Positions 1-9,991 are shown, counted from the first letter of the stretch. The stretch: 64,000 nucleotides of DNA from Streptomyces neyagawaensis (GCF_023516595.1 NZ_JAMGBG010000019.1:218843-282842); one strand, 5' to 3'. Numbers and translations are program-made. The notes: generated by a model from the letters alone, not told the origin.

Positions 1-908
1 GTGCCGGGCGCGGTGGCCGTCCCGGCCGGGGAGCCGCCCGCGGGGCCGTCGGGGGCGCCGTACGAGCCGGGGTGCGGGGCGGCGTAGGGGGTGGCGTACG
101 GGACGGTGGCCCGTGTCGGCGCGGAGGGGCCCTGTGGGGTGTCCGGTGCGGGTGCGGTGCGGCCCGGGGTGGTGTCCGGTGCCGGTGGGGTTCTGGGCGG
201 ATGGGGTGGTGCCGGGGAGATGAGGCCCGCCGCGGCCAGTCGGCGGACGGCCACCAGGGTGTGGAAGGTGGGGCGGCCGAGGGTCAGGGAGATGTCGGCG
301 GCGGTGCGGAAACCGTTGATCTGGTCGAGCACGGCCCCCTGGCGGATGGGGACCGGTGGGGAGGAGAGGCCGACCGCCCGCATCAGCGGGGCGTCGTCCG
401 CCGCAGCGTCGGGCCAGATGCGGTGCAGCAGGTCCCTGCGGCGCAGCGCCTCCCGCGTGATCGTGGCCACCGGCACCGGGCGTATCGGTCCCAGCCAGTG
501 CGCGGCCCCGTAGCGGAAGCGGGCCGGGGCGCTGCTCGGCCCGAGCACGAAGTACGCCGCGTCGAACATGGCGCCCGCGTGGCACAGTTCCAGCGCGCCC
601 TTGGTGACCCGGCCGCTGTCGACGAGGAACCGTCCGACCCGCAGCCCGGCCCCCGCCGTGTCGACGGCCTCGCGCCAGCCGTCGGTGTCGAGGACGCCCC
701 CGGCGCTGAGCAGCACGTCGAGCCCGGGGGAGCGGGGGCTCTCGGCGTGCACGACCTCGCCGTCGGACAGATAGAGCGAGCCGGACTCGCGCAGCAGGAC
801 GCCGGTGGCCCGCTCGGCGGCGAGCCGGTGCAGCATGGGGGAGACGGCGTGCCGGGTGTGCTCGCCGCGCACGGGCAGTGGGGGAGCCGATGTGGTGATC
901 ACACTCAT
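1..908 (-). CDS. DUF4388 (PATAN-type) winged-helix regulator, 3' end outside window
   Basis: The gene begins MSVITTSAPP and runs off the window edge, so the C-terminus is missing. Residues about 20-140 resemble the DUF4388/PATAN domain of bacterial signalling proteins, with motifs such as SLYLSDGEVVHAES and GRFLVDSGRVTKGAL. Residues about 150-235 look like a winged helix (QGAVLDQINGFRTAADIS followed by TFHTLVAVRRLAAAGLI). A long Pro/Ala/Gly-rich low-complexity tail then continues to the edge. The start ATG overlaps the stop of the upstream Roadblock gene as ATGA, so the two are probably translationally coupled. DNA binding and regulation are inferred from the fold only; the target is unknown. 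Confidence 0.75.
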   Translation of the reverse strand, partial: MSVITTSAPPLPVRGEHTRHAVSPMLHRLAAERATGVLLRESGSLYLSDGEVVHAESPRSPGLDVLLSAGGVLDTDGWREAVDTAGAGLRVGRFLVDSGRVTKGALELCHAGAMFDAAYFVLGPSSAPARFRYGAAHWLGPIRPVPVATITREALRRRDLLHRIWPDAAADDAPLMRAVGLSSPPVPIRQGAVLDQINGFRTAADISLTLGRPTFHTLVAVRRLAAAGLISPAPPHPPRTPPAPDTTPGRTAPAPDTPQGPSAPTRATVPYATPYAAPHPGSYGAPDGPAGGSPAGTATAPG

Positions 909-1303
909 GCCAGCACCAGCCGCCCCGCCATCTCGCCCAGCCGGATCCGGGCCAGCGCGAGATTGCCGTCCGACCTGGCCAGCCACAGATGCAGGAAGAC
1001 ACTGCTGTCGAACGTCGTCCGCACGAACCGCAGCACGTGGTACGTGTCGCGGTTGCTGACGATCAGGTCCTCGACGGGGAGATCGGCCCCGGACCAGTCA
1101 GAACCCTCCTCCGGGGCGAACGCCCGGTGCTCCGCCGCGAGCCGGGCCAGCTCCGCCGCCTCCGCCGCGGTCGTCTCGTGGTCACCGCCGGGTGCGTCCC
1201 CGACCGTGCCCAGCGCCAGTCCGCTGGTCCAGTCGACCACCGCGGCGCCCAGGGCACCGGGCAGCCTCATGGCCTCCACCAGACACTCGTCGATTCCGGG
1301 CAC
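905..1303 (-). CDS. Roadblock/LC7-like small signalling protein
   Basis: This 132-residue protein starts with GTG after a strong ribosome site (GGAGGGGAG). It has the alternating small hydrophobic pattern of Roadblock/LC7 proteins: GALGAAVVDWTSGLALGTVG near the N-terminus, then a central helix and a late strand region ending LARIRLGEMAGRLVLA. Bacterial Roadblock proteins usually act as dimers that modulate small GTPases or sensory partners. No GTPase or histidine kinase lies next to it, so it is not a standard streptomycete conservon. It overlaps the DUF4388 gene by four bases, which suggests the pair works together. The family call rests on pattern and length. Confidence 0.7.
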   Translation of the reverse strand: MPGIDECLVEAMRLPGALGAAVVDWTSGLALGTVGDAPGGDHETTAAEAAELARLAAEHRAFAPEEGSDWSGADLPVEDLIVSNRDTYHVLRFVRTTFDSSVFLHLWLARSDGNLALARIRLGEMAGRLVLA

Positions 1304-1702
1304 CGTGGCTCCCCTCCTGCCTGCGGTTCGGCTGAGTGACGCAGACGCTACGCAACGTGTGCGCGAGGGGTGAGTGATCTGGCAATTTCCAGCGGAACAT
1401 GCGGAGAGGTGACTAAGGTGGGTCGACTTGCCTCATTTTCACCGCTGTTGAGGTCCGCGAGGGCGGCCGGTGCGCTGAGGTGCGGGTATGCGATCCACGC
1501 GCATACGGACCCGGGATGGACCGCCGGGCAGCAACCATTGTGGGGGGCGCGCGGGGCGCGCGAAGTGAAGCGTCCGGCATCCCGCGAGCCCCCGCGTTGG
1601 CGGACGCGCGGGGAACGGCGTTGGCGAACGCGCGGGGAGCCGCGCGACGGGCCGGGGCAACGTCCGCCCGCCGCACGGTATTTACCAGGTGGTGGAGGGG
1701 CG
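1304..1702. other. 399-bp non-coding gap with short direct repeats
   Basis: No convincing gene is seen. The part next to the Roadblock gene should hold its promoter. Around 1594-1640 a block of about 22 bases is repeated once, core GTTGGCGNACGCGCGGGGA, and 1543-1562 has a GC-only inverted repeat (GCGCGC-GGGG-CGCGC). Long open frames on both strands here are a composition effect of the high G+C content. Confidence 0.5.
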
Positions 1703-3205
1703 TCAGAGCCCCAGGAGCCCCGACCGTTCCCCGCCGCCCGACTCCACGACGATCTCCTCCGTCGTCTGCGCCCGCCGGACCACCGCGAAACGCACCCCGC
1801 CCTCGCCCTCACCGGGCGCGTAGCCGTGGATCGCGGGCCTTGGCAGCGAGTTGTACCCGTAGTGGTGCGCGAAGTAGTACGCCCCGGTGTCCAACGCCGC
1901 CGCGTAGTCCCCCGGTTCGAGGCGCGGCAGGGAGCGCCCCCGGGCGAGCAGGTCGCCCGCGAAGCAGGCCGGTCCCGCCACGTCCTGCTCGACCGCCGGC
2001 CCCTCCTTGACCCGGCCCTTGCTGTCGTACGCCGCGATCCGCAGCGGCCACGCCCCCGGCGCGTACACCGTCCGGGCCGCCACCTGCACCCCCGCGTGGG
2101 TGACCGCCACGGCCCGCCCGCCCGCGCTCTTGGTGTACTCCACGCGCGCCACCACCGTCCCGTGCTTGGCGAGCAGCGACCGTCCGAACTCGGTGACCAG
2201 CCCGTACCGCCCGTCGAACAGCCCCGGCACCGCCTCCGCCAGCAGCCGCGCGTACTGTGCGTGCGTCGGTGTCGCCGCCTCCGACGCGAAGTTCACCGGC
2301 AGGCCGCCGCCGATGTCGATCGTGTCGATCTGCTGCCGCCCGATCCGCCGGTTGATCTCCTCGGCGAGTTCGTACGTCTCCGCGATCCCCCGGGTCATCA
2401 GCGACAGCGGCATGCCCTGCGACCCGGAGTGCGCGTGCAGCCGGCTCAGCCACGGCCGCTCCAGATACGCCCGTACGACCCACTCCCGGGCGCCCTCGTC
2501 CCGCAGCGGCACCCCGAACTTCGAGGTGGCCGTCGCGGTGGACAGCGCGTCGATCGCGCCCCCGCCCACCTGCGGGTTCACCCGGATGCCGAGCGGGGAG
2601 CGGGTGGTGGCGGAGCGGACGAGCGCGTCGAGGCGGTCCAGCTCCTGCGGGTTGTCCGCGTTGACGGCGATGCCCAGCGCCAGTGCCTCCCGCAGCTCCG
2701 CCGGGGTCTTGGCGGGGGAGTCCAGCACGGTCTGCCGGGGCGACACCCCGGCGGCCCGCGCCAGGGCCAGCTCACCGGCGCTCGCGACCTCCGCGCCGAT
2801 CCCCGCCTCGCGCAGCAGCCGCAGCACCGGCACCAGCGGTGTCGCCTTCACCGCGAACGCGTGCAGCACCGGTGTGCCGGGCGCCGTCACCTCGTCGAAC
2901 GCCCGCCGCAGTGCCGCCGCCGACGCCCGGATCCCGGCGACGTCCAGCAGCCCGATCAGCGGGGTGGCCGGTCCGAGCAGCCCCTGCTCCACGGCCGCCC
3001 GCACGGCGTCGTCCCGCCGGGCCGCGCGCTCGTCGTCCGTCTCGAACAGCCGGAGCGTGCGCTCGGCGTCCGCCTCGGCGTCCCCGTCCGGCCGGGAAGC
3101 GCGGTCCGCGGCCGCGCTCTCCCGCCGCGCGGCGGGATCCTCCGCCGCCCCGTCACGCCGGGCGGCGGGCCCCGTCCCGTCGGCCCCGCGCGTCGCGTCT
3201 CCCAT
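1703..3205 (-). CDS. PLP-dependent diaminopimelate/ornithine decarboxylase-like enzyme (fold III)
   Basis: About 500 residues with the alanine-racemase-type barrel and C-terminal domain of diaminopimelate decarboxylases. HAFAVKATP carries the lysine expected to bind PLP. LHAHSGSQG matches the family HxGSQ motif, DTIDIGGGLPVNF is the phosphate-binding glycine loop, and CFAGDLLARG occupies the place of the usual CxxxDxL active-site motif. The usual EPGR motif reads EFGRSLLAKHG. The first about 70 residues are charged and low-complexity. I chose the ATG at 3205 because GGGGGACGAG lies just upstream; in-frame starts reach back to 3316. It diverges from hutU across a shared promoter region. The substrate is not clear: it may be a specialised amino-acid decarboxylase and not LysA. 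Confidence 0.75.
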   Translation of the reverse strand: MGDATRGADGTGPAARRDGAAEDPAARRESAAADRASRPDGDAEADAERTLRLFETDDERAARRDDAVRAAVEQGLLGPATPLIGLLDVAGIRASAAALRRAFDEVTAPGTPVLHAFAVKATPLVPVLRLLREAGIGAEVASAGELALARAAGVSPRQTVLDSPAKTPAELREALALGIAVNADNPQELDRLDALVRSATTRSPLGIRVNPQVGGGAIDALSTATATSKFGVPLRDEGAREWVVRAYLERPWLSRLHAHSGSQGMPLSLMTRGIAETYELAEEINRRIGRQQIDTIDIGGGLPVNFASEAATPTHAQYARLLAEAVPGLFDGRYGLVTEFGRSLLAKHGTVVARVEYTKSAGGRAVAVTHAGVQVAARTVYAPGAWPLRIAAYDSKGRVKEGPAVEQDVAGPACFAGDLLARGRSLPRLEPGDYAAALDTGAYYFAHHYGYNSLPRPAIHGYAPGEGEGGVRFAVVRRAQTTEEIVVESGGGERSGLLGL

Positions 3206-3298
3206 CTCGTCCCCCCGTGGTGGTGTCGTTCCCGGGCCCATGCACCCAGTGTGTCCAGCCAAACATCCATGGCGCGCCGTCGCTGGCGTACGGGCGTA

Positions 3299-3335
3299 TT
3301 GACTAGCTCTATTCATCGAGTCAGGATGTGAATAG
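3299..3335 (+). promoter_or_regulatory. hut operon promoter with overlapping inverted-repeat operator
   Basis: TTGACT (3299-3304), a 17-base spacer and CAGGAT (3322-3327) match the vegetative streptomycete consensus TTGACN/TAGRRT closely. A perfect inverted repeat CTATTCA (3309-3315) / TGAATAG (3329-3335) straddles the -10 box, where a repressor would block RNA polymerase. The predicted transcript start near 3334 gives a leader of about 28 bases with GAGGAGG (3348-3354) seven bases before the hutU GTG. The repressor is not encoded in the window. Confidence 0.6.
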
Positions 3336-3361
3336 TTGCTGTAAATCGAGGAGGCAGACCC

Positions 3362-5050
3362 GTGTCAGGACCCCGCCCTGTTCGAGCCCCGCGCGGTACG
3401 GAACTGAGCACCCTGGGCTGGCAGCAGGAAGCCGCCCTCCGCATGCTGCAGAACAACCTGGACCCCGAGGTGGCCGAGCACCCCGACAAGCTCGTCGTCT
3501 ACGGCGGCACGGGCAAGGCCGCCCGCGACTGGCGCTCCTTCGACGCCATGGTCCGCACCCTGAGGACCCTCAAGCAGGACGAGACGATGCTCGTCCAGTC
3601 CGGCCGCCCCGTCGGTGTCATGCAGACCCACGAGTGGGCCCCGCGCGTCCTCATCGCCAACTCCAACCTCGTCGGCGACTGGGCGAACTGGGAGGAGTTC
3701 CGCCGCCTGGAACAGCTCGGCCTGACCATGTACGGCCAGATGACCGCCGGGTCCTGGATCTACATCGGCACCCAGGGCATCCTCCAGGGCACCTATGAGA
3801 CCTTCGCGGCCGTCGCCGCCAAGAAGTTCGGCGGCACCCTCGCCGGGACGATCACCCTCACCGCCGGCCTCGGCGGCATGGGCGGCGCCCAGCCGCTCGC
3901 CGTCACCATGAACGACGGCGTCGCGCTCTGCATCGACTGCGACCCGCGCGCCATCGAGCGCCGCATCGAGCACCGCTACCTGGACGTGAAGGCCGACAAC
4001 CTCGACCACGCCCTCCAGCTCGCCACCGAGGCCCGCGACGCCCGCCGCCCGCTGTCCATCGGCGTCCTCGGCAACGCCGCCGACCTCGTCCCGCAGCTCC
4101 TCGCCATGGGCGCCCCCATCGACATCGTCACGGACCAGACCTCGGCCCACGACCCCCTGTCGTACCTCCCCGTCGGCGTCGACTTCGACGACATGGCCTC
4201 CTACGCCGCCAAGGACCCGGCCGGCTTCACCACCCGCGCCCGCGAGTCCATGGCCCGGCACGTCGAGGCCATGGTCGGCTTCCAGGACGCCGGCGCCGAG
4301 GTCTTCGACTACGGCAACTCCATCCGCGGCGAGGCCCAGCTCGCCGGGTACGACCGCGCCTTCGCCTTCCCCGGCTTCGTCCCCGCCTACATCCGGCCGC
4401 TGTTCTGCGAGGGCAAGGGCCCCTTCCGCTGGGCCGCCCTGTCCGGCGACCCCGCCGACATCGCCAAGACCGACAAGGCGATCCTCGACCTCTTCCCCGA
4501 GAACGAGTCCCTGCACCGCTGGATCAAGATGGCCGGCGAGCGCGTCCACTTCCAGGGCCTGCCCGCCCGCATCTGCTGGCTCGGCTACGGCGAGCGCGAC
4601 AAGGCCGGCGAGCGCTTCAACGACATGGTCGCGAGCGGTGAACTGGCCGCCCCGCTGGCCATTGGCCGCGACCACCTCGACTGCGGCTCCGTCGCCTCCC
4701 CCTACCGCGAGACCGAGGCCATGCTCGACGGCTCGGACGCGATCGCCGACTGGCCGCTGCTCAACGCCATGGTCAACGTCGCCTCCGGCGCCTCCTGGGT
4801 CTCCCTCCACCACGGCGGCGGCGTCGGCATGGGCCGTTCCATCCACGCCGGCCAGGTCACGGTCGCCGACGGCACCAAGCTGGGCGGCGAGAAGATCCGC
4901 CGCGTCCTCACCAACGACCCCGGCATGGGCGTCATCCGCCATGTCGACGCCGGCTACGACATCGCCGAGTCGGTCGCCGACGAGCGGGGCGTGCGGGTAC
5001 CGATGCGCGAGGGCGCCGACGCCGCGAACGGCGAGGGTGAGGACGCGTGA
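3362..5050 (+). CDS. hutU: Urocanate hydratase
   Basis: Converts urocanate to imidazolonepropionate, the second step of histidine breakdown, in the cytoplasm. The 562-residue length is normal for HutU. The glycine-rich stretch [14 protein letters not shown] is the NAD-binding segment, and [16 protein letters not shown] holds the conserved cysteine near the active site; [13 protein letters not shown] is a further family signature. Translation starts at GTG with a near-perfect ribosome site seven bases upstream. It is first gene of a four-gene operon whose members overlap or nearly touch, ending with hutI. Histidase (hutH), which makes the substrate, is not in the window and must be elsewhere. 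Confidence 0.96.
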   Translation: MSGPRPVRAPRGTELSTLGWQQEAALRMLQNNLDPEVAEHPDKLVVYGGTGKAARDWRSFDAMVRTLRTLKQDETMLVQSGRPVGVMQTHEWAPRVLIANSNLVGDWANWEEFRRLEQLGLTMYGQMTAGSWIYIGTQGILQGTYETFAAVAAKKFGGTLAGTITLTAGLGGMGGAQPLAVTMNDGVALCIDCDPRAIERRIEHRYLDVKADNLDHALQLATEARDARRPLSIGVLGNAADLVPQLLAMGAPIDIVTDQTSAHDPLSYLPVGVDFDDMASYAAKDPAGFTTRARESMARHVEAMVGFQDAGAEVFDYGNSIRGEAQLAGYDRAFAFPGFVPAYIRPLFCEGKGPFRWAALSGDPADIAKTDKAILDLFPENESLHRWIKMAGERVHFQGLPARICWLGYGERDKAGERFNDMVASGELAAPLAIGRDHLDCGSVASPYRETEAMLDGSDAIADWPLLNAMVNVASGASWVSLHHGGGVGMGRSIHAGQVTVADGTKLGGEKIRRVLTNDPGMGVIRHVDAGYDIAESVADERGVRVPMREGADAANGEGEDA

Positions 5051-6357
5051 CCCCGAGCCACGGCGGCCACGACGGCGGCTCCCTGGCGGGAGCCGCCGCC
5101 TCACCGGCACCCGCGGGCCCGACCGGGCCCGGCGGCGCCTCCTTCCACGAGATGTGGCGTGATCTCCTCCCCATCGGGCGGCACCCCGACTCCGGTGGAT
5201 ACCGGCGGTTCGCCTGGACCGGCGCGGACGCCGAGTGCCGGGCCTGGTTCGAGGAGCAGGCCCGCGACCGGGGGCTGACCCACGAGGTCGACCGGAACGG
5301 CAACCAGTGGGCCTGGCTGGGCGACCCCCGGCAGGGCGACGCCGTCGTCACCGGGTCCCACCTCGACTCCGTACCCGACGGCGGGGCCTTCGACGGCCCC
5401 CTCGGCGTCGTGTCCTCCTTCGCCGCGCTCGACGAACTCCGCGCCCGGGGCGCCCGGTTCGACAAGCCGATCGGGATCGTGAACTTCGGCGACGAGGAGG
5501 GCGCCCGCTTCGGCCTCGCCTGCGTGGGCTCCCGGCTCAGCTCGGGGCAGCTGACCGTCGAACAGGCGCACCGGCTGACCGACGGCGACGGGGTGACCCT
5601 GCCGCAGGCGATGGAGGCCGCCGGGTACGACCCGGAGGGCATCGGCGCCGACCCCGAGCGGCTCGCCCGGATCGGCGCGTTCGTCGAACTGCACGTCGAA
5701 CAGGGACGGGCACTGGACCTGTCCGGCGACGCCGTCGGGATCGCCAGCGCCATCTGGCCGCACGGACGGTGGCGCTTCGACTTCCGGGGCGAGGCCAACC
5801 ACGCGGGCACGACCCGGCTCGTCGACCGCCGCGACCCCATGCTGTCGTACGCGGAGACCGTGCTCGCCGCCCGCCGCGAGGCACGGCTCGCCGGCGCCGT
5901 CGCCACCTTCGGCAAGATCTCCGTCGAACCCAACGGGGTGAACGCCATCCCCTCCCTCGTCCGCGGCTGGCTCGACTCCCGCGCCGAGGACCAGGAGACG
6001 CTGGACACGGTCGTCGACGCGATCCAGGAGGCGGCCCGCGACTACGCCCAGCTCCACGGGGTCGAACTGGACGTCGTCCGCGAGTCCTTCACCCCGGTCG
6101 TCGAGTTCGAGCACGCCCTGCGCGACGAACTCGCCCGCATCCTCGGCCGGGGCGCCGCCGAGCTGAAGGTGCCGGTGCTCGGGACCGGCGCCGGACACGA
6201 CGCCGGGATCCTCTCCGGACACGTCCCGACCGCCATGCTGTTCGTACGCAACCCCACGGGCGTCTCGCACTCCCCGGCCGAGCACGCCGCCGAGGACGAC
6301 TGCCTGGCTGGGGTGACCGCGCTCGCCGACGTACTGGAAGGGCTGGCCCGCAGGTGA
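5047..6357 (+). CDS. M20-family amidohydrolase (allantoate amidohydrolase-like), probable N-formylglutamate hydrolase
   Basis: A 436-residue M20/Zn-amidohydrolase of the allantoate amidohydrolase and N-carbamoylase branch. The metal-binding motifs are all present: [36 protein letters not shown] and GTGAGHDAG. The insert between them (about residues 210-330) is the usual lid and dimerisation domain. The gene overlaps hutU and hutF by GTGA junctions, so it is locked into histidine catabolism. HutF releases N-formylglutamate and no classical HutG is present here. I infer that this protein hydrolyses N-formylglutamate to formate and glutamate. The family is sure; the substrate is inference from position. 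Confidence 0.85.
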   Translation: MTPSHGGHDGGSLAGAAASPAPAGPTGPGGASFHEMWRDLLPIGRHPDSGGYRRFAWTGADAECRAWFEEQARDRGLTHEVDRNGNQWAWLGDPRQGDAVVTGSHLDSVPDGGAFDGPLGVVSSFAALDELRARGARFDKPIGIVNFGDEEGARFGLACVGSRLSSGQLTVEQAHRLTDGDGVTLPQAMEAAGYDPEGIGADPERLARIGAFVELHVEQGRALDLSGDAVGIASAIWPHGRWRFDFRGEANHAGTTRLVDRRDPMLSYAETVLAARREARLAGAVATFGKISVEPNGVNAIPSLVRGWLDSRAEDQETLDTVVDAIQEAARDYAQLHGVELDVVRESFTPVVEFEHALRDELARILGRGAAELKVPVLGTGAGHDAGILSGHVPTAMLFVRNPTGVSHSPAEHAAEDDCLAGVTALADVLEGLARR

Positions 6358-7709
6358 CGGAGACGACCTACTGGCTCGAACACGCCTGGCTCGGCAGCGA
6401 CGTCGAGCCGGGCGTGACCCTGACCGTGGCCGGGCCGGGCAGCCCCCGGGCCGGCCGCATCACCGCCGTCCACACCGGCACCCCCACCCCGCCCCCCGGC
6501 GCCGAGCCCCTCCGGGGGCTCACCCTCCCCGGACTGGCCAACGCCCACAGCCACGCCTTCCACCGGGCCCTGCGCGCCACCGTCCAGGTCGGCTCGGGCA
6601 CCTTCTGGACCTGGCGCGAGGTCATGTACCAGGTGGCGCACCGGCTGACCCCCGACAGCTACCACGCGCTCGCCCGCGCCGTGTACGCGGAGATGGCGCT
6701 CGCCGGCATCACCGCCGTCGGTGAATTCCACTACGTCCACCACGCGCCCGGCGGCACCCCCTACGCCGACCCGAACGCCATGGGCGAGGCGCTGATCGCG
6801 GCCGCCGCCGAGGCCGGGATCCGGATCACCCTTCTCGACACCGCCTATCTCTCCTCCGGCTTCGGCCAGGCACCCGACCAACACCAGCTCCGCTTCTCCG
6901 ACGGCACCGCGGACGCCTGGGCCGAACGCTGTTCTGTTCTCAAGGAACGGGATCACGCGCGGATCGGGGCGGCCATCCACTCCGTACGGGCCGTGCCCGC
7001 CGGACAACTGGCGACCGTGGCCCGCTGGGCCGAGGAGCGGCGGGCCCCGCTGCACGTCCATCTGTCGGAGCAGACGGCCGAGAACGACGCCTGCCACGCG
7101 GCGCACGGCCGCACCCCCACCCAACTCCTCGCCGACCACGGGGTCCTGGGGCCCCGCACCACCGGCGTCCACAACACCCACCTCACCGACACCGACATCG
7201 CGCTGATCGGCGGCAGCGGCACCGGCACCTGTATGTGCCCCACCACCGAACGCGACCTCGCCGACGGCATCGGACCGGCCGTCGCCCTCCAACGGGCCGG
7301 CTCCCCGCTCTCCCTCGGCTCCGACAGCCACGCCGTCATCGACCTGTTCGAAGAGGCCCGCGCGATGGAGCTGAACGAACGGCTCCGCAGCCGCACCCGC
7401 GGCCACTGGACGGCGGCGGCCCTCCTGCGGGCGGCCTCGGCCGACGGCCACGCGGCGCTCGGCTGGGACGAGGCGGGCACCCTGGAGCCCGGAGCGCTCG
7501 CCGACTTCACGACGATCGCGCTCGACTCCGTCAGGACGGCAGGCCCGCTTCCACGGCTGGGCGCGGAGACGGCTGTATTCGCCGCGTCGGCAGCAGACGT
7601 GTCGCACACGGTCGTGGGAGGTCGGCACGTCGTACGGGACGGGGCGCACGCCCTCGTACCGGATGTGCCGAAGGCGCTCGCCGAGGCCGTCGCAGCCCTG
7701 CGCGGATGA
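6354..7709 (+). CDS. hutF: Formimidoylglutamate deiminase
   Basis: Removes ammonia from N-formimidoyl-L-glutamate to give N-formyl-L-glutamate, in the five-step hut pathway. The 451-residue protein belongs to the metal-dependent amidohydrolase superfamily. [13 protein letters not shown] carries the HxH metal pair, HVHLSEQ and HNTHLTD the later histidines, and [21 protein letters not shown] the catalytic aspartate segment typical of HutF. The start is GTG at 6354, overlapping the previous stop. The same frame stays open upstream inside the M20 gene, but that part is antisense-like noise in another gene's frame. Confidence 0.92.
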   Translation: MTETTYWLEHAWLGSDVEPGVTLTVAGPGSPRAGRITAVHTGTPTPPPGAEPLRGLTLPGLANAHSHAFHRALRATVQVGSGTFWTWREVMYQVAHRLTPDSYHALARAVYAEMALAGITAVGEFHYVHHAPGGTPYADPNAMGEALIAAAAEAGIRITLLDTAYLSSGFGQAPDQHQLRFSDGTADAWAERCSVLKERDHARIGAAIHSVRAVPAGQLATVARWAEERRAPLHVHLSEQTAENDACHAAHGRTPTQLLADHGVLGPRTTGVHNTHLTDTDIALIGGSGTGTCMCPTTERDLADGIGPAVALQRAGSPLSLGSDSHAVIDLFEEARAMELNERLRSRTRGHWTAAALLRAASADGHAALGWDEAGTLEPGALADFTTIALDSVRTAGPLPRLGAETAVFAASAADVSHTVVGGRHVVRDGAHALVPDVPKALAEAVAALRG

Positions 7710-7777
7710 GGCCCGACCGCGCACCCGAAGCAGAGCCCGCACCCGACCCGACCGCCGAGAAGGCCACCAAGGACGCC

Positions 7778-8992
7778 ATGAGCAGCCCGACGACCGACAG
7801 CCCCGCCCACTCCGCGAGCACCGCCAGCACACTCATCACCAACATCGCTGCCCTGGTCACCAACGACCCCTCTCTCGGCGACGGATCCCCTCTCGGCCTG
7901 ATCCGGGACGCGGCACTCGTCATCGACGGTCAACGCGTCGCGTGGACCGGTGAACGAAGCAAAGCACCCGCCACTGACAATCGGGTCGACGCCGGTGGCC
8001 GGGCGGTGCTCCCCGGCTTCGTGGACTCCCACTCCCACCTCGTCTTCGCGGGCGACCGGACCGCCGAGTTCAACGCCCGGATGTCCGGCCGGGCCTACAG
8101 CGCGGGCGGCATCCGCACCACCGTCGCCGCCACCCGCGCCGCCAGCGACGAGGAGTTGGAGGCGAACCTCACCCGCTACCTCCACGAGGCCCTCCGCCAG
8201 GGCACGACCACCTTCGAGACGAAGTCGGGCTACGGCCTGACCGTCGAGGACGAGGCGCGGGCCCTGCGCATCGCCGCCCGGCACACCGACGAGGTGACCT
8301 ACCTGGGCGCGCACATCGTGTCCCCGGACCACGCCGAGGACCCTGCCGCGTACGTGGACCTCGTCACCGGCGAGATGCTCGACGCCTGCGCCCCGTACGC
8401 CCGTTGGATCGACGTCTTCTGCGAGAAGGGCGCCTTCGACGGCGACCAGGCCCGCGCGATCCTCACCGCCGGCAAGGCCAAGGGGCTGCACCCGCGTATC
8501 CACGCCAACCAGCTCTCCCACGGCCCCGGCGTGCAGCTCGCCGTCGAACTGGACGCGGCGAGCGCCGACCACTGCACCCATCTGACCGACGCCGACGTCG
8601 ACGCCCTCGCCCACAGCCGTACGGTCGCCACCCTGCTGCCCGGCGCCGAGTTCTCCACCCGTGCCGAGTGGCCGGACGCCCGCCGTCTGCTCGACGCGGG
8701 CGTCACCGTCGCCCTGTCGACCGACTGCAACCCCGGTTCGTCCTTCACATCGTCGGTGCCCTTCTGCGTCGCGCTCGCCGTGCGGGACATGCGGATGACG
8801 CCGGACGAGGCGGTCTGGTCGGCCACGGCCGGGGGCGCGCGGGCGCTGCGCCGGGACGACATCGGCCGCCTCACCCCGGGCGCGTACGCCGACCTGGTCC
8901 TGCTGGACGCGCCCAGCCATGTCCACCTCGCCTACCGGCCGGGCGTGCCCCTGGTCACGGGTGTGTGGCGCAGGGGCGTGCGCGAGGTCTGA
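7778..8992 (+). CDS. hutI: Imidazolonepropionase
   Basis: Hydrolyses 4-imidazolone-5-propionate to N-formimidoyl-L-glutamate, third step of the pathway. Key segments are [15 protein letters not shown] (HxH metal site), [13 protein letters not shown] (substrate loop), [14 protein letters not shown] and [14 protein letters not shown] (catalytic aspartate). I chose ATG 7778 (AAGGA just upstream) giving 404 residues, the usual length. ATG 7706 overlaps the hutF stop as ATGA and would add 24 residues of Pro/Ala-rich sequence; it cannot be excluded. The product order in the operon (U, amidohydrolase, F, I) is not the biochemical order. A strong hairpin follows at 9018-9064. Confidence 0.93.
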   Translation: MSSPTTDSPAHSASTASTLITNIAALVTNDPSLGDGSPLGLIRDAALVIDGQRVAWTGERSKAPATDNRVDAGGRAVLPGFVDSHSHLVFAGDRTAEFNARMSGRAYSAGGIRTTVAATRAASDEELEANLTRYLHEALRQGTTTFETKSGYGLTVEDEARALRIAARHTDEVTYLGAHIVSPDHAEDPAAYVDLVTGEMLDACAPYARWIDVFCEKGAFDGDQARAILTAGKAKGLHPRIHANQLSHGPGVQLAVELDAASADHCTHLTDADVDALAHSRTVATLLPGAEFSTRAEWPDARRLLDAGVTVALSTDCNPGSSFTSSVPFCVALAVRDMRMTPDEAVWSATAGGARALRRDDIGRLTPGAYADLVLLDAPSHVHLAYRPGVPLVTGVWRRGVREV

Positions 8993-9017
8993 GCGGGCGG
9001 CCGGGGCCCGGACACAG

Positions 9018-9064
9018 TTCGGCCGGGTGCGGGAGGAACATGGCTCCTGCCGCACCCGGCCGAA
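9018..9064. terminator. Bidirectional terminator between hutI and the sigma factor gene
   Basis: Perfect 15-base arms TTCGGCCGGGTGCGG (9018-9032) and CCGCACCCGGCCGAA (9050-9064), with further pairing inside. It lies between two convergent genes, so it probably serves both. No U-tract, as is usual in Streptomyces. Confidence 0.8.
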
Positions 9065-9088
9065 ATGTTTCGTCGTGGCCGACGCGTG

Positions 9089-9991
9089 CTACTCGTCGAG
9101 GGTCAGCCCCTTGCGCAGGCGGACCAGCGTGCGGGACAGCAGTCGGGAGACGTGCATCTGGGAGATGCCCAGCTCGTCCCCGATCTCGGACTGCGTCATG
9201 TTGGCGACGAACCGGAGGGAAAGGATCTGTCGGTCACGCGGTGCCAGCCCGGCGATCAGCGGCTTCAGGGACTCGACGTACTCGATGCCCTCCAGCCCGT
9301 GGTCCTCGTAGCCGATGCGGTCGGCCAGGGCGCCCTCGGAGTCGTCCTCCTCGGGCTGGGCGTCCAGCGACGAGGCCGTGTACGCGTTCGACGCGGCCAT
9401 GCCCTCGACGACCTCGTCGTTCGTGAGACCCAGGCGCTCCGCCAACTCTCCCACTGTCGGAGCGCGATCGAGCTTCTGGGCGAGCTCGTCACCGGCCTTG
9501 GCCAGGTCGAGGCGGAGCTCCTGGAGCCTGCGCGGGACCCGCACGGACCAGCTCGTGTCACGGAAGAAACGCTTGATCTCGCCGACGATCGTCGGCATCG
9601 CGAAGGTGGGGAACTCCACGCCTCGGCTCAGCTCGAAGCGGTCGATGGCCTTGATCAGGCCGATCGTCCCGACCTGGATGATGTCCTCCATGGGTTCGCT
9701 GCGCGAGCGGAACCGGGAGGCGGCGAACTTCACGAGCGCGAGGTTCAGCTCCACCAGGGTGTTGCGGACGTATGAGTATTCGTGCGTGCCTTCCTCGAGC
9801 GATTCGAGGCGCTCGAAGAGGGTCTTGGACAGGGCCCGTGCGTCCACCGGCCCCACCTCGTCGTACGGGGGGATCTCCGGGAGGTCGTCGAGCGAGTCGC
9901 CCGATGGGTGGGCGATGTCGTCGAGACCGTCTTCCAGAGAGGGTGTCGACGTCGCCCTCTGGGTATGCGATTCGTCGAGCCGGGGTGACAT
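9089..9991 (-). CDS. sigI: SigB/SigF-family RNA polymerase sigma factor (SigI-type)
   Basis: Stress- or development-type sigma factor of the SigB/F/G family. The 300 residues include region 2 (EPMEDIIQVGTIGLIKAIDR and the following FPTFAMPTIVGEIKRFFRD), region 3, and region 4 with the helix-turn-helix MTQSEIGDELGISQMHVSRLLSR. An acidic N-terminal extension of about 55 residues precedes region 2. I chose the start MSPRLDES at 9991 because GGAGGAC lies five bases upstream; longer in-frame starts exist at 10015 and 10114. The neighbouring divergent genes encode a STAS antagonist and a SpoIIAB-like kinase, so activity is likely set by partner switching. The symbol rests on remembered Streptomyces gene order next to hutI. 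Confidence 0.88.
   Translation of the reverse strand: MSPRLDESHTQRATSTPSLEDGLDDIAHPSGDSLDDLPEIPPYDEVGPVDARALSKTLFERLESLEEGTHEYSYVRNTLVELNLALVKFAASRFRSRSEPMEDIIQVGTIGLIKAIDRFELSRGVEFPTFAMPTIVGEIKRFFRDTSWSVRVPRRLQELRLDLAKAGDELAQKLDRAPTVGELAERLGLTNDEVVEGMAASNAYTASSLDAQPEEDDSEGALADRIGYEDHGLEGIEYVESLKPLIAGLAPRDRQILSLRFVANMTQSEIGDELGISQMHVSRLLSRTLVRLRKGLTLDE

Noticed and set aside
1370..3331. Long plus-strand frame (653 codons) opposite the PLP decarboxylase
   Set aside because: Arg/Pro-rich translation with no domain pattern; it is the antisense shadow of a gene with clear motifs.
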